Positions 26,614-35,810 of a stretch of 64,000 nt of DNA are shown here, piece by piece (the first letter of the stretch is position 1; each line of letters opens with the position of its first letter). The notes under the pieces are model-generated. The model made no database searches and was not told the DNA's origin. It worked only from the letters and a program-made list of their open reading frames with translations. The translations under genes and the position numbers were made by a program. The stretch spans positions 2,976,001 through 3,040,000 of the forward strand of contig OZ251574.1 of the NCBI GenBank assembly GCA_965243635.1, in the 5' to 3' direction. The DNA is from Rs1 sp000416275. GTDB taxonomy: Bacteria > Pseudomonadota > Gammaproteobacteria > Pseudomonadales > Balneatricaceae.

Positions 26614-27189
26614 GTGTTACTCCCCAGACGCCAACTGCGCTTAATCAGCGCCCTGCTACTGTTGATTGCGGCCGTTATCGCCTGGAACACCTCAGACAAC
26701 AATACCCAGAAAAAACCAGCCCCAAGCGCATCGTCGAAATCCGACATAGATTTTTTTATCAAGCAGGCCGTTTTTAAATCTTACACCGTAAATGGAGCAC
26801 TATCCAAGCAGCTCAGCGCCGAGCAAGTCGAACATTTCAAACAACAGCAACAAAGCCACTTGTCGGCACCAGTAGTCAGCAGCTTCACGCTACAGCTTAA
26901 AACCGCACAAATATCTAGCCTTACCGCCTCTGTTGCAGACCACAAAGGGATTATAATTTTCAACCGGCAAGTTAAAGTGACTAGCTTTAAAGATAATATT
27001 GCCAACACCTTCCTAAATACTCAGCGTTTAAGCTACGATCGCACCGCCAATACTATTTCAACGGATAGCCAAGTGGAGTTTTCTGATACTTTTGGTAACA
27101 TCACCACCGCCACCGGGCTTTTCTCTGATGTAGCCTTAAAAACAATAAATTTAAAATCTAATGTCAAAGGGATATTTAATGCACAATAA
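26614..27189 (+). CDS. lptC: LptC, LPS export bridge protein
   Basis: 191 aa with a GTG start, one base after kdsC. One N-terminal transmembrane helix (LRLISALLLLIAAVIAW) anchors a periplasmic beta-jellyroll (about 45-188). LptC takes LPS from LptBFG and passes it to LptA. Sequence conservation in this family is low, and the call rests on topology, size and the kdsC-lptC-lptA-lptB context. The last 11 nt overlap the start of lptA. Confidence 0.92.
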   Translation: MLLPRRQLRLISALLLLIAAVIAWNTSDNNTQKKPAPSASSKSDIDFFIKQAVFKSYTVNGALSKQLSAEQVEHFKQQQQSHLSAPVVSSFTLQLKTAQISSLTASVADHKGIIIFNRQVKVTSFKDNIANTFLNTQRLSYDRTANTISTDSQVEFSDTFGNITTATGLFSDVALKTINLKSNVKGIFNAQ

Positions 27190-27718
27190 TACGCGGTTAG
27201 ACAGGTTATTCATCGACACTCCCGCTATTTTCAAACGTCTATTACTTCCTACACTACTAATTTTCGCCTATATACCCAGTGCAAATGCACTGCCCGACGA
27301 CAAAAACCAACCGATAGCGGTCACGGCGGGCGGTGCGACCATGAATGATACAACCGGCATTACAACACTTCGCTCTGCTGTTAAAATTGTACAGGGATCG
27401 ATGACTATTACTGCCGACACACTATTGCTTTACCGAGATAAAAAGGGTGATATCTATAAAATGGTCGCCACCGGCAAACTTGCACACTTTAGTCAACAAC
27501 AGAAAAAAGGCCAGCCCCACACCAAGGCATGGGGAGCAAAAATGCTTTATTCAGTCACTCAGCAAACTGTCACTATCACAGGTAGCGCCCGCGTAGAACA
27601 GCTAACTGACAAGTTCTCTGGGGAGACGGTCACTTATCATATGGACAGAGCCATCGTCAAAGCAATTGGCGGTAAGCAGAGAGTAAAAATGGTCATTCAG
27701 CCTAAAGGTAAAAAATAA
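27179..27718 (+). CDS. lptA: LptA, periplasmic LPS transport protein
   Basis: About 179 aa. A signal peptide (FKRLLLPTLLIFAYIPSANA) is followed by an OstA-type beta-jellyroll (about 40-160) with QPIAVTAGGATMNDTTG and the ADTLLLY strand. LptA polymerises into the bridge that carries LPS across the periplasm. I use ATG 27179 (MHNNTRLDRL) instead of the GTG-type start 18 bases earlier because it has GGGA upstream at a suitable distance and gives the usual 11-nt overlap with lptC. Confidence 0.93.
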   Translation: MHNNTRLDRLFIDTPAIFKRLLLPTLLIFAYIPSANALPDDKNQPIAVTAGGATMNDTTGITTLRSAVKIVQGSMTITADTLLLYRDKKGDIYKMVATGKLAHFSQQQKKGQPHTKAWGAKMLYSVTQQTVTITGSARVEQLTDKFSGETVTYHMDRAIVKAIGGKQRVKMVIQPKGKK

Positions 27719-27721
27719 TTC

Positions 27722-28444
27722 ATGCTTTTATCAGCCAAACACTTAGCAAAATCATACAAGCGCCGCCCAGTGGTCAAGGATGTCAGCATTGAGATATCCA
27801 GCGGTGAAGTAGTCGGCTTACTCGGCCCCAATGGCGCCGGAAAAACCACCTGTTTTTACATGATTGTCGGGCTAGTCAGCTCTGATAAAGGTCAGATAAC
27901 ACTCGCTGGCAGAGACATAACCACTTTACCTATGCACGAAAGAGCCAGGCAAGGTATTGGCTATTTGCCACAAGAGCCCTCTATTTTCCGCAAACTCAGT
28001 GTTGAAAACAATCTTTTAGGCATTTTAGAAATGCGTAAAGATTTAAGCAGACAGCAGCAGCGAAATAAAATGGAATCTCTGCTGGAAGAATTCAACATCA
28101 CCCATATTCGAAAAAACATGGGGATGAGCCTATCCGGAGGCGAGCGACGCAGAGTCGAAATTGCCAGAGCCCTGGCCACTGAACCGAAATTTATTCTGCT
28201 CGACGAGCCTTTTGCAGGGGTAGATCCGATTTCGGTCAATGACATAAAGCAAACCATCTTACATTTACAGGAAAAAGGGATCGGTATTTTAATCACCGAC
28301 CACAATGTAAGAGAGACTTTAGATATCTGTGAGAAAGCTTATATTGTAAACGACGGTTATATTTTAGCTTCGGGTACACCGAGCGAAATACTAAATAATG
28401 AGCAGGTAAAAGCGGCTTATTTAGGTGACAAATTTTCCCTCTAA
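27722..28444 (+). CDS. lptB: LptB, ATPase of the LPS exporter
   Basis: A 240-aa ABC ATPase powering LptB2FG extraction of LPS from the inner membrane. Walker A GPNGAGKTT (35-43), signature LSGGERRRVEIARAL, Walker B FILLDEPFAGVDP and switch His in ITDHNVRET are all present. It is 3 bp from lptA and 53 bp before rpoN. Confidence 0.97.
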   Translation: MLLSAKHLAKSYKRRPVVKDVSIEISSGEVVGLLGPNGAGKTTCFYMIVGLVSSDKGQITLAGRDITTLPMHERARQGIGYLPQEPSIFRKLSVENNLLGILEMRKDLSRQQQRNKMESLLEEFNITHIRKNMGMSLSGGERRRVEIARALATEPKFILLDEPFAGVDPISVNDIKQTILHLQEKGIGILITDHNVRETLDICEKAYIVNDGYILASGTPSEILNNEQVKAAYLGDKFSL

Positions 28445-28497
28445 TTAGGAAAATATGCATTGCATCCAAAGCATTTTAGAGTATCGTTATAGCTTAT

Positions 28498-30030
28498 ATG
28501 AAACAATCTTTAGAGTTAAAAATTGGACAACATTTGTCCATGACCCCCCAATTGCAACAAGCTATTAAGCTACTGCAACTCTCTTCACTCGACCTGCAAC
28601 AAGAAGTGCAAGAAGCCCTAGATAGCAATCCCATGCTAGAGACCGCTGAAGACGAAAGCCGCACTGAAGCCACTGTACAATCCCTGGATGACAAAGAGCG
28701 AGAGCAGTTACAGCAGCCTGCTATCAACCGTGAGAAAAATGACCCTTCGACCAGTAAAAGTAACGATGCAGAATTAGCCGCCACCGATGACACCGCAGCT
28801 CAGTGGAACAATGATATTCCCGTCGAACTGGCCACAGATAGCAGCTGGGATGATACCTTTCAACACGGACCGAGCACGAGCAACAGCCACACAGATTTCA
28901 CTAATATGGAATCCAACGATAGCAGCGAAGAAACCCTCCAGGATCACCTCAACTGGCAGCTCAATCTTACGCCGTTAAGCGCGATAGACAATATCATTGC
29001 AGAAAACATCATTGACGGCGTAGACACTGACGGTTATTTAAGGATTGACCTCAATGAAATTTTACAATTCTTTCAAGACAGCAGCAGTCCCGAGCTACAA
29101 GATATTGAGCTGGACGAAATAGAGGCGGTACTGAGGCGCATCCAACAATTTGAGCCAGCTGGTATAGCTGCCAGAAACCTATCAGAGTGCCTGAGTATTC
29201 AACTCAATCAACTGCCGAGTGATACTCCGCATTTAAAAAATGCGCTCACTGTAGTCGGACTACATATTCAACTGCTGGGCAGCCATGACTACCGCACCAT
29301 CATGCGCAAAACACGTCTTTCAGAAACACATTTGCAAAAAACTATTGAGCTAATTTTAACCTTGAACCCGCAACCTGGCTCCAGTATTACTCCAAATACT
29401 GCCGAGTATATTATTCCCGATGTCTTCGTCGAAAAAATTGCAGGTTACTGGCAGGTAAGGCTTAATGGCGACAACTCGGTAAACCTGACTATTAATGATA
29501 GCTATGCGAGCTTAATAAAAAGAGCAGATAACAGTGACGATAATAATTACCTTAAAAACCACCTGCAAGAGGCGCGCTGGTTAATCAAGAGCATCCAGAG
29601 TCGCTACGACACGCTGCTAAAAGTATCTAAGCAAATTCTTGAGCGCCAGCTAGATTTTTTTGAACACGGCGAAATGGCCATGAAGCCAATGGTGCTTCAA
29701 GACATAGCGGATGCAGTGGATATGCACGAGTCGACGATATCCAGAGCGACTACCCAAAAATATATGCACACCCCCAATGGCATTTTTGAACTTAAATACT
29801 TTTTCTCCAGTCACGTCAGTACCAGTGATGGGGGTGCTGCATCCTCGACGGCTATTAGAGCACTGATCAAAAAGATACTTAAAACAGAAAACCCAGTAAA
29901 ACCATTAAGCGACAATAAGATTGCCAATTTACTTGAGGCAGATGGTATCAATGTGGCGCGAAGAACAATTGCAAAATATCGTGAATCTATGGGCATCGCG
30001 CCCTCCAACGAGCGAAAACGTTTACTTTAA
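28498..30030 (+). CDS. rpoN: RNA polymerase sigma-54 factor
   Basis: A 510-aa sigma-54. Region I is Gln/Leu-rich (LSMTPQLQQAIKLLQLSSLDLQQEVQ, about 14-40). Region II is acidic (about 50-140). The core-binding domain, helix-turn-helix (DMHESTISRATTQKY) and RpoN box (ARRTIAKYRE, about 486-495) follow. It directs transcription of nitrogen, motility and other regulons together with AAA+ activators. The position after lptB and before hpf/ptsN is the standard one. Confidence 0.97.
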   Translation: MKQSLELKIGQHLSMTPQLQQAIKLLQLSSLDLQQEVQEALDSNPMLETAEDESRTEATVQSLDDKEREQLQQPAINREKNDPSTSKSNDAELAATDDTAAQWNNDIPVELATDSSWDDTFQHGPSTSNSHTDFTNMESNDSSEETLQDHLNWQLNLTPLSAIDNIIAENIIDGVDTDGYLRIDLNEILQFFQDSSSPELQDIELDEIEAVLRRIQQFEPAGIAARNLSECLSIQLNQLPSDTPHLKNALTVVGLHIQLLGSHDYRTIMRKTRLSETHLQKTIELILTLNPQPGSSITPNTAEYIIPDVFVEKIAGYWQVRLNGDNSVNLTINDSYASLIKRADNSDDNNYLKNHLQEARWLIKSIQSRYDTLLKVSKQILERQLDFFEHGEMAMKPMVLQDIADAVDMHESTISRATTQKYMHTPNGIFELKYFFSSHVSTSDGGAASSTAIRALIKKILKTENPVKPLSDNKIANLLEADGINVARRTIAKYRESMGIAPSNERKRLL

Positions 30031-30067
30031 TCAGGAAGTTAAAACAGGGTCAAAAAAGGAGATTTTT

Positions 30068-30358
30068 ATGCAGATTAACATAACTGGACACCATGTAGAC
30101 TTAACCGAAGCTTTACACGATTATGTACATGCCAAAATAGAAAAATTAGAGCGCCATTTTGACAATATTACCAACGTACAAGTCACATTAAGCGTTGAAA
30201 AAACCAGACACAAAGCAGAAGCTACCTTACACTTGTCTGGTAAAGAAATTTTTGCATCCGATGAACAAGATCACATGTACGCCGCCATTGATGGACTATC
30301 CGACAAACTGGATCGTCAGGTCATTCGTCATAAAGAAAAACTTAAAAGCCACAAGTAA
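30068..30358 (+). CDS. hpf: Ribosome hibernation promoting factor (short form)
   Basis: A 96-aa HPF/YfiA-family protein that binds the small subunit near the decoding centre and stabilises 100S/70S idle ribosomes. The start ATG at 30068 (MQINITGHHVDLTEAL) is fixed by AAGGAG 6-11 nt upstream; the longer frame to 29921 overlaps rpoN. The beta-alpha fold and the conserved basic face (DRQVIRHKEKLKSHK) are present. It lies 37 bp after rpoN. Confidence 0.95.
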   Translation: MQINITGHHVDLTEALHDYVHAKIEKLERHFDNITNVQVTLSVEKTRHKAEATLHLSGKEIFASDEQDHMYAAIDGLSDKLDRQVIRHKEKLKSHK

Positions 30359-30373
30359 CTGTAAATAAATACT

Positions 30374-30838
30374 ATGCCATTAATCAACTTGCTCTCGACT
30401 GACCTTATTAGCCACGACCTAGAAGTAGGGAGTAAAAAAAGAACCTTAGACCATATCAGTGCTATGATTAGCAATAGCACTGATAGCACCACCCACGACG
30501 AAGTGTTTAGCGGCCTAGTCGATAGAGAACGACTGGGAAGCACCGGTATTGGCGATGGAGTGGCTATTCCGCACTGTCGACTGGATAATATTGATAAGGC
30601 CATTGGGGTTTTTTTCAAACTCAAAAATCCGGTCGATTTTGACGCGGTCGATAGAGAGCCGGTTGATTTAGTCTTTGCCTTAGTTGTCCCCTCAAATAGC
30701 TGCGACCAACACTTAGAGACCTTAGCAGAATTAGCTGAACTATTTAGCGAAGAAGCCAATCGTCAAGCTTTACGCCAGTGTTTCGACGCTGCCAGCCTCT
30801 ACCAAAAATTACTCCAGTTAACCGGTAAATCAGCTTAA
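30374..30838 (+). CDS. ptsN: Nitrogen PTS EIIA component PtsN
   Basis: A 154-aa EIIA-Ntr protein that receives phosphate from NPr and regulates potassium transport, stress responses and metabolism rather than sugar uptake. The phosphorylated His67 is in GVAIPHCRL. It follows hpf by 15 bp, in the rpoN operon as usual. Confidence 0.96.
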   Translation: MPLINLLSTDLISHDLEVGSKKRTLDHISAMISNSTDSTTHDEVFSGLVDRERLGSTGIGDGVAIPHCRLDNIDKAIGVFFKLKNPVDFDAVDREPVDLVFALVVPSNSCDQHLETLAELAELFSEEANRQALRQCFDAASLYQKLLQLTGKSA

Positions 30839-30879
30839 TTTAACATCGGCAAAAAACTGCTAAGAAAAGCGCTGTGCCG

Positions 30880-30907
30880 TCAACAGCGATAGTCAATTTC
30901 ATATAAT
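30880..30907 (+). promoter_or_regulatory. Possible sigma-70 promoter upstream of rapZ
   Basis: A perfect -10 TATAAT at 30902-30907 with a weak -35 TCAACA at 30880-30885 (16-bp spacing). It is in the 190-bp gap between ptsN and rapZ, where the operon seems to be interrupted. Confidence 0.4.
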
Positions 30908-31027
30908 AGCGCTCTTTTACTCGGACATAAGGCTGATTTCAACTACCTCTGCGGTTGTCTTAACATTTAGCGCTGCAATTATGCCATTAATACCAAGTTC
31001 CAATATTTTTTACTATTAAGGAAAGTG

Positions 31028-31930
31028 ATGAAACTAATCATTATTAGCGGAAGATCTGGATCGGGCAAAAGCACAGCGGTGCAAGTTCTCGAAGATATTG
31101 GCTTTTATTGTATCGACAATTTACCGGCCGCCCTGCTACCTGAAACCATCAATTACCTACACAGTTTAAAAAATGAATCCTTCAGCATTGCCGGCAGCCA
31201 TGATACAGCAGGCATTCAAGACAAAATCGCATTGTGTATTGATGCCAGAAACCCAGCAAAACACTTGGAACAACTGCCTAAAATAATCGCCAATTTAAAG
31301 GCTGATAAACAGCAGTTTGAAATCGACTTCATCTATCTCGATGCCAGTGATGAAATACTTATTCAACGCTATAGCGCTACGCGTAGACGCCACCCTATGG
31401 AGAGCATGGCCAAAGGTCTACAATCAGCCATTGAGTATGAAAACTCAGTGCTAGCCCCGATTGCCGATCTAGCGTCACTTAGAATTGATACCACTCACCT
31501 CTCTCTGTACGAGTTGCGAGATGTGATTAAATACCGAGTGGCTGAGCGCACCGAACAAAATATATCACTGCAATTTATTTCTTTCGGCTTCAAGCATGGT
31601 CTCCCTCTAGACTCAGATATTGTCTATGACTTAAGAATTTTACCCAACCCCTACTGGCTACCAGAGCTGCGCTCATTTAATGGCAGACAAGCACCGGTTA
31701 TCAAATTTTTATCAGAGCAACCACTAGTCAATAAAATGATTGCAGACATTACAAATTATCTTGAAAAATGGCTACCTGAATTCAAACAAAATAATCGTAG
31801 TTATGTCACTATTGGTCTCGGATGTACCGGCGGCCAGCATCGCTCGGTGTTTATTGCCGAGCAACTGACTCGCCATTTTTTACCCCTTATGGACAATGTC
31901 TCTGTCTACCATCGTGAGATAAAATCTTAG
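31028..31930 (+). CDS. rapZ: RapZ, RNA-binding RNase adaptor / nucleotide-binding protein
   Basis: A 300-aa protein with an N-terminal P-loop domain (Walker A GRSGSGKS, 8-15) and the C-terminal metabolite/RNA-binding domain with LGCTGGQHRSVF near residues 260-270. In E. coli it delivers the GlmZ sRNA to RNase E and senses glucosamine-6-phosphate. I prefer ATG 31028 over the GTG three bases earlier, with AAGGA just upstream. Its presence together with full-length RNase E in this window fits that partnership, but no GlmZ sRNA was searched for. Confidence 0.95.
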   Translation: MKLIIISGRSGSGKSTAVQVLEDIGFYCIDNLPAALLPETINYLHSLKNESFSIAGSHDTAGIQDKIALCIDARNPAKHLEQLPKIIANLKADKQQFEIDFIYLDASDEILIQRYSATRRRHPMESMAKGLQSAIEYENSVLAPIADLASLRIDTTHLSLYELRDVIKYRVAERTEQNISLQFISFGFKHGLPLDSDIVYDLRILPNPYWLPELRSFNGRQAPVIKFLSEQPLVNKMIADITNYLEKWLPEFKQNNRSYVTIGLGCTGGQHRSVFIAEQLTRHFLPLMDNVSVYHREIKS

Positions 31931-31957
31931 CCTTCATTAAATTTTAAAGGAATACGC

Positions 31958-32227
31958 ATGCCGGTCGTCGATATAGAAATCATTAACAAACTAGGATTAC
32001 ATGCCCGCGCCGCTGCAAAATTGGTCTCCGTCAGCAGCCGATTTTCCTCCACCATTAGCATTACTAAAGGCGCAAAGAAGGTCGATGCAAAAAGCATAAT
32101 GTCGGTGATGATGCTGGCTGCAAGTAAGGGCACAACCCTCAGTATTGAAACTGATGGCGACGATCAATCCGCAGCACTGGCGGCTATCACTTTGCTTATT
32201 AATAACAAATTTGATGAAGACGAATAG
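31958..32227 (+). CDS. ptsO: Phosphocarrier NPr (HPr-like)
   Basis: An 89-aa HPr-family protein of the nitrogen PTS, relaying phosphate from PtsP to PtsN. The active-site His15 is in KLGLHARAA, and the regulatory-helix region DAKSIMSVMML is conserved. An AAAGGA ribosome-binding site lies just upstream. It follows rapZ by 27 bp, as in E. coli (ptsN-rapZ-npr). Confidence 0.94.
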   Translation: MPVVDIEIINKLGLHARAAAKLVSVSSRFSSTISITKGAKKVDAKSIMSVMMLAASKGTTLSIETDGDDQSAALAAITLLINNKFDEDE

Positions 32228-32324
32228 GCCCACCAAATATTCACCTTCAGTAAACACTATAGATAATATTAGGTTATACTGCTTACCGACCATTTACATA
32301 TCTGTCCAATGAGTTACTTACTGC

Positions 32325-33674
32325 ATGAATCAGAGAAATGTATCAGAGCTAGATAAATTATCGCAAGCGCTTGAAAGCGGCGCTTTTCAACAAATTCGTT
32401 TCACCCTCAATAACACTCTGCAAAGCGTCGAAGTAGCACAACTATTAGAAAAGTCCCCCCCCAAAGAAAGAAGAGTGCTCTGGCAGTTAATTCAGCGCGA
32501 GAATGAAGGCGCGGTTCTACAACACTTATCTGATGAGATACAAGCTGACATTCTCTCTCGTATGGATCACAGCCATGTATTGGCGATTGCCGATTCTATG
32601 GATACTGATGACCTTGCCGATTTATTGCAGCAACTACCTAACACGGTTATGCATGAACTTCTTAAAGTCATGGATAAACAGAATCGCGAGCGCGTAGAAC
32701 AAGTTCTCTCCTACCCTGAAGACACAGCAGGGGGGCTGATGAATACCGATACAGTCACAATCAGACCTGATATTAGCGTTGAGACGGTGCTGCGTTATAT
32801 CCGACGTCACGATGAAATTCCAGAAATGACCGATAGCCTTTTCGTGATCAGTAGACGCAAAGAGCTGTATATCGGCATACTGCCAATCACAAAACTACTA
32901 GTGACAGATCCGGACATAACCGTTCGAGAAATAATGGTCACAGACGTTGAACCGATACCTGCCAGCATGAACGACCATGAAGTGGCGCTTATCTTTGAAA
33001 AACATGATTTAGTCTCAGCACCTGTGGTCGATAATGCAGGCAAGCTATTAGGTCGAATTACCATTGACGATGTCGTCGATGTTATTCGAGAGGATGCGGA
33101 TCATTCGCTGATGAGCATGGCGGGCTTAGATGATGACGAAGACACTTTTGCCCCAGTGTGGAAAACCAGTAAACGCCGAGCTGTTTGGCTGGGCATTAAT
33201 TTACTGACGGCATTAATCGCCTCCGCGGTGATCGGCGTGTTCCAAGATACCATCGACAAAGTGGTCGCCTTAGCGGTGTTAATGCCAATAGTCGCCTCTA
33301 TGGGCGGCATCGCTGGCAGTCAAACCTTAACATTGATTATTCGCGCGCAAGCATTAGACCTCGTAGAAAAGTCTAACTCCCTATGGTTAATTAGGCGAGA
33401 GCTACTTGTCGGCGCTTTAAATGGAATACTCTGGTCTTTTGTGGTCGCAGCAGTCGCAGTTCTGTGGTTTGGCGATTATACTATAGGCCTAATTATTGGC
33501 TCGGCAATAATTATTAATTTAATAGTAGGTACTTGTGCAGGCGCAATACTGCCAATTTTTCTAAAGTCGCGAGGTATAGACCCTGCCCTGGCAGGCGGAG
33601 TCTTGCTCACCACCATTACCGATGTGATCGGTTTTTTGGCATTTTTAGGTTTAGCTACATATTTTTACGGATAA
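32325..33674 (+). CDS. mgtE: Magnesium transporter MgtE
   Basis: A 449-aa magnesium channel. The cytosolic N-domain (about 20-130, LADLLQQLPNTVMHELL), a pair of CBS domains (about 135-260, with EDTAGGLMNTD before them) and five C-terminal transmembrane helices (about 285-449) including MPIVASMGGIAGSQTLTLI are complete. The CBS/N domains close the channel when cytosolic magnesium is high. It begins 97 bp after ptsO. Confidence 0.95.
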   Translation: MNQRNVSELDKLSQALESGAFQQIRFTLNNTLQSVEVAQLLEKSPPKERRVLWQLIQRENEGAVLQHLSDEIQADILSRMDHSHVLAIADSMDTDDLADLLQQLPNTVMHELLKVMDKQNRERVEQVLSYPEDTAGGLMNTDTVTIRPDISVETVLRYIRRHDEIPEMTDSLFVISRRKELYIGILPITKLLVTDPDITVREIMVTDVEPIPASMNDHEVALIFEKHDLVSAPVVDNAGKLLGRITIDDVVDVIREDADHSLMSMAGLDDDEDTFAPVWKTSKRRAVWLGINLLTALIASAVIGVFQDTIDKVVALAVLMPIVASMGGIAGSQTLTLIIRAQALDLVEKSNSLWLIRRELLVGALNGILWSFVVAAVAVLWFGDYTIGLIIGSAIIINLIVGTCAGAILPIFLKSRGIDPALAGGVLLTTITDVIGFLAFLGLATYFYG

Positions 33675-33678
33675 ACAC

Positions 33679-34200
33679 ATGAACAACGATAAGTTTGACA
33701 CAATTGAAGACGAAGATGATGATTGGATAAGCCGGTCTTCACTTAAACGAGACGCAGAAGCGCTACAAGTACTGGGCTCGAAGCTAATCTCGTTAAAGCC
33801 GCAACAATTAGACCATATTGGGATGGACGAGACACTTCGAGACGCAGTTGACGAGGCCAAGCGTCTCAAGCCAAGAAGCGGCGCTTTCAAACGCCAGTGC
33901 CAATATATTGGTAAACTGATGCGCTTTGAAGACGCCGAAGCTATTGAACTTAGTATTAATGGCTGTGATTTACAACACGAAGAATATAACAAAGTCTTCC
34001 ATCGCCTCGAGAGATGGCGAGATCGATTACTGGCGAGCGATGAGGGGATGCTCGACGTCATTCTTGAGCAGTACCCACATACTGATATTCAGCATTTACG
34101 TCAGCTGATTCGCAATACGCAGAAAGAAATTGCAGCGTCTAAGCCGCCGCTGACCAGCAAAAGATTATTTAAGTACCTACGCGAGTTAGAAGGCTGCTAG
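33679..34200 (+). CDS. yjgA: Ribosome biogenesis factor YjgA/DarP
   Basis: A 173-aa all-helical, highly charged protein of the DUF615 family that associates with 50S precursors. Typical stretches are SRSSLKRDAEALQVLG, AFKRQCQYIGKLMR and PHTDIQHLRQLIRNTQKE. It starts 4 bp after mgtE. In Pseudomonas tldD and pmbA flank this gene; neither is present here. Confidence 0.93.
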   Translation: MNNDKFDTIEDEDDDWISRSSLKRDAEALQVLGSKLISLKPQQLDHIGMDETLRDAVDEAKRLKPRSGAFKRQCQYIGKLMRFEDAEAIELSINGCDLQHEEYNKVFHRLERWRDRLLASDEGMLDVILEQYPHTDIQHLRQLIRNTQKEIAASKPPLTSKRLFKYLRELEGC

Positions 34201-35186
34201 GTTATCGATCTGAATGCCGAAGCTGAACGCCATAGAGGAATATTGACGCGTTTAGCGGTGACTATCAAAGCAGTAACAGCGCTGGCTGCTACTATTAATA
34301 TAATCAAGGATGATTATTAGAGCCCCCCTGCATCTGAATTTATAACTATAACTTCCGCCAGTTCGCCGTTGTTGATTAGAGCCCTTCCTGTCTGTTAAAG
34401 CTGTTGTTCTCGCTTTTACTGCCTTCTGTTTACTGTATTTAGTGGCGATTATATTCTCGCTACTCTACTAATGGATCAGAGTACTCACCAAAGCTATTAG
34501 GTTGAGACCTCTGCATAACTGCTGTGCTCGGTAATACGGCGCTAAAAATCGGCTCAATATGCTCATTTACACAGTAATACCCATAAAGAAGAGCACACTG
34601 CACCCAAAGTGAGGGGCATACTATACCCAAAGAGAGGGGCACACTGACTCCCCTATCTCGCCGTTTTTTGCCGTGTCTTACCTTTGCTCGCAACGTTGTG
34701 CAGAGGTCTCAGGTTATTATCCGCTGCGCTGGCAAAAACCTCTAGGCAGCACTTGCGTGCCCAGTAGGATTTTCCTGTGCAGACTAGAGATTACTCGGCG
34801 TTAAATTTGGCCTTATTACTAGCACTGTAAAAGCACTACACTTTTATCGGGGGGATTACCGCACCACCCTAGTGTGGGAAATATAAATGCAAAACGATCT
34901 AAAAAATTAGGTTGTGTTTCAAGACTCACCCTTGAAAAACGCCGCCCTTGGCGTTATCAAACACCCTACGCTGCACTGATCACTTCAACCTAAATTAGAA
35001 AATCGAATCCAATAAGTCTGCACAAGCTCTTGATGCGCCGGGAAAACTAGAGAATATTATGATCAAAAAAAGTAACTACTAAATTTTCTATTTGTCTTTT
35101 TTTCTTTTTCCTATTTTTCTATTTACACTAATTTATTACAGCGCTTTTTCGCGCCTAATTACTTAATCTAGGTTAAAGCGTACAAA
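34201..35186. other. ~1-kb spacer replacing tldD/pmbA region
   Basis: It contains MITE-A copy 3 (34504-34710). The rest has no recognisable coding sequence, apart from two short near-repeats of TTAGAGCCC at about 34317 and 34377. An AT-rich pyrimidine stretch precedes the MarR gene end. Confidence 0.45.
34504..34710 (+). mobile_element. MITE-A copy 3 (207 bp)
   Basis: The ends are GAGACCTCTGCATAA and a mirror with one change (TTGTGCAGAGGTCTC). The target duplication AGGTT is at 34499-34503 and 34711-34715. It has lost ~19 bp near the left end and carries three copies of the internal 23-bp unit, one more than copies 1 and 2. Confidence 0.95.
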
Positions 35187-35669
35187 TCACTCATTGGCGA
35201 GCAGCCAACGTTTGAGCAATAAAGCCAGTGCTGACCTCTCCTTTTGATTTAAAGGCTCTAACATCCGCTCTTCGTTGGCAAGATGTGCAGTATAAGCCTC
35301 TTCAATTAAACGCCAACCTTTAACCGTTAATGAGATTCGACAACTGCGTCTATCCTCATCACTATATTGGCGTTCCACCAGCTCACGTCTAACGAGTTTA
35401 TCGAGGTTGGTTGTCATGGCACCTGAGGACAGCATCACAGCTTGGTACAACTGGGTAGGGGTTAGCGGACAATTATTGCGCCTTAATGTCGCCAGAATAT
35501 CAAACTCAATGGCGCTTAAAATAAACGGTGCTATGCCCGCGAGAATCTGCGGACGCATTATTTTTTCCATTCTAGAGATGCGGCCAATTATAGCCACGGC
35601 AGAACAATCCAAATCAGGCCTTTGCACTTGCCACTGCTCTAATATATTTTCTACATGATCATTCGACAC
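35187..35669 (-). CDS. MarR-family transcriptional regulator
   Basis: A 160-aa winged-helix regulator. Core features are LTPTQLYQAVMLSSGAMTTNLDKLVRRELVERQ (DNA-binding helix and wing, about 85-118) and DRRSCRISLTVKGW. The probable start is GTG 35669. It is divergent from an EamA-type transporter across 141 bp, so it most likely represses or controls that transporter. The ligand is unknown. Confidence 0.9.
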   Translation of the reverse strand: MSNDHVENILEQWQVQRPDLDCSAVAIIGRISRMEKIMRPQILAGIAPFILSAIEFDILATLRRNNCPLTPTQLYQAVMLSSGAMTTNLDKLVRRELVERQYSDEDRRSCRISLTVKGWRLIEEAYTAHLANEERMLEPLNQKERSALALLLKRWLLANE

Positions 35670-35810
35670 AATTATTCTCTACATAGGAAGTCACTTATAT
35701 TCAAACACATTTTTACCTTTTTGAAAAGATGGTTGCTAACATGGCTAATAACGTTTATATTTCTTTTATAAAAGTAATTTTCACAAAAGCTAACTAAACA
35801 GACATAACCT

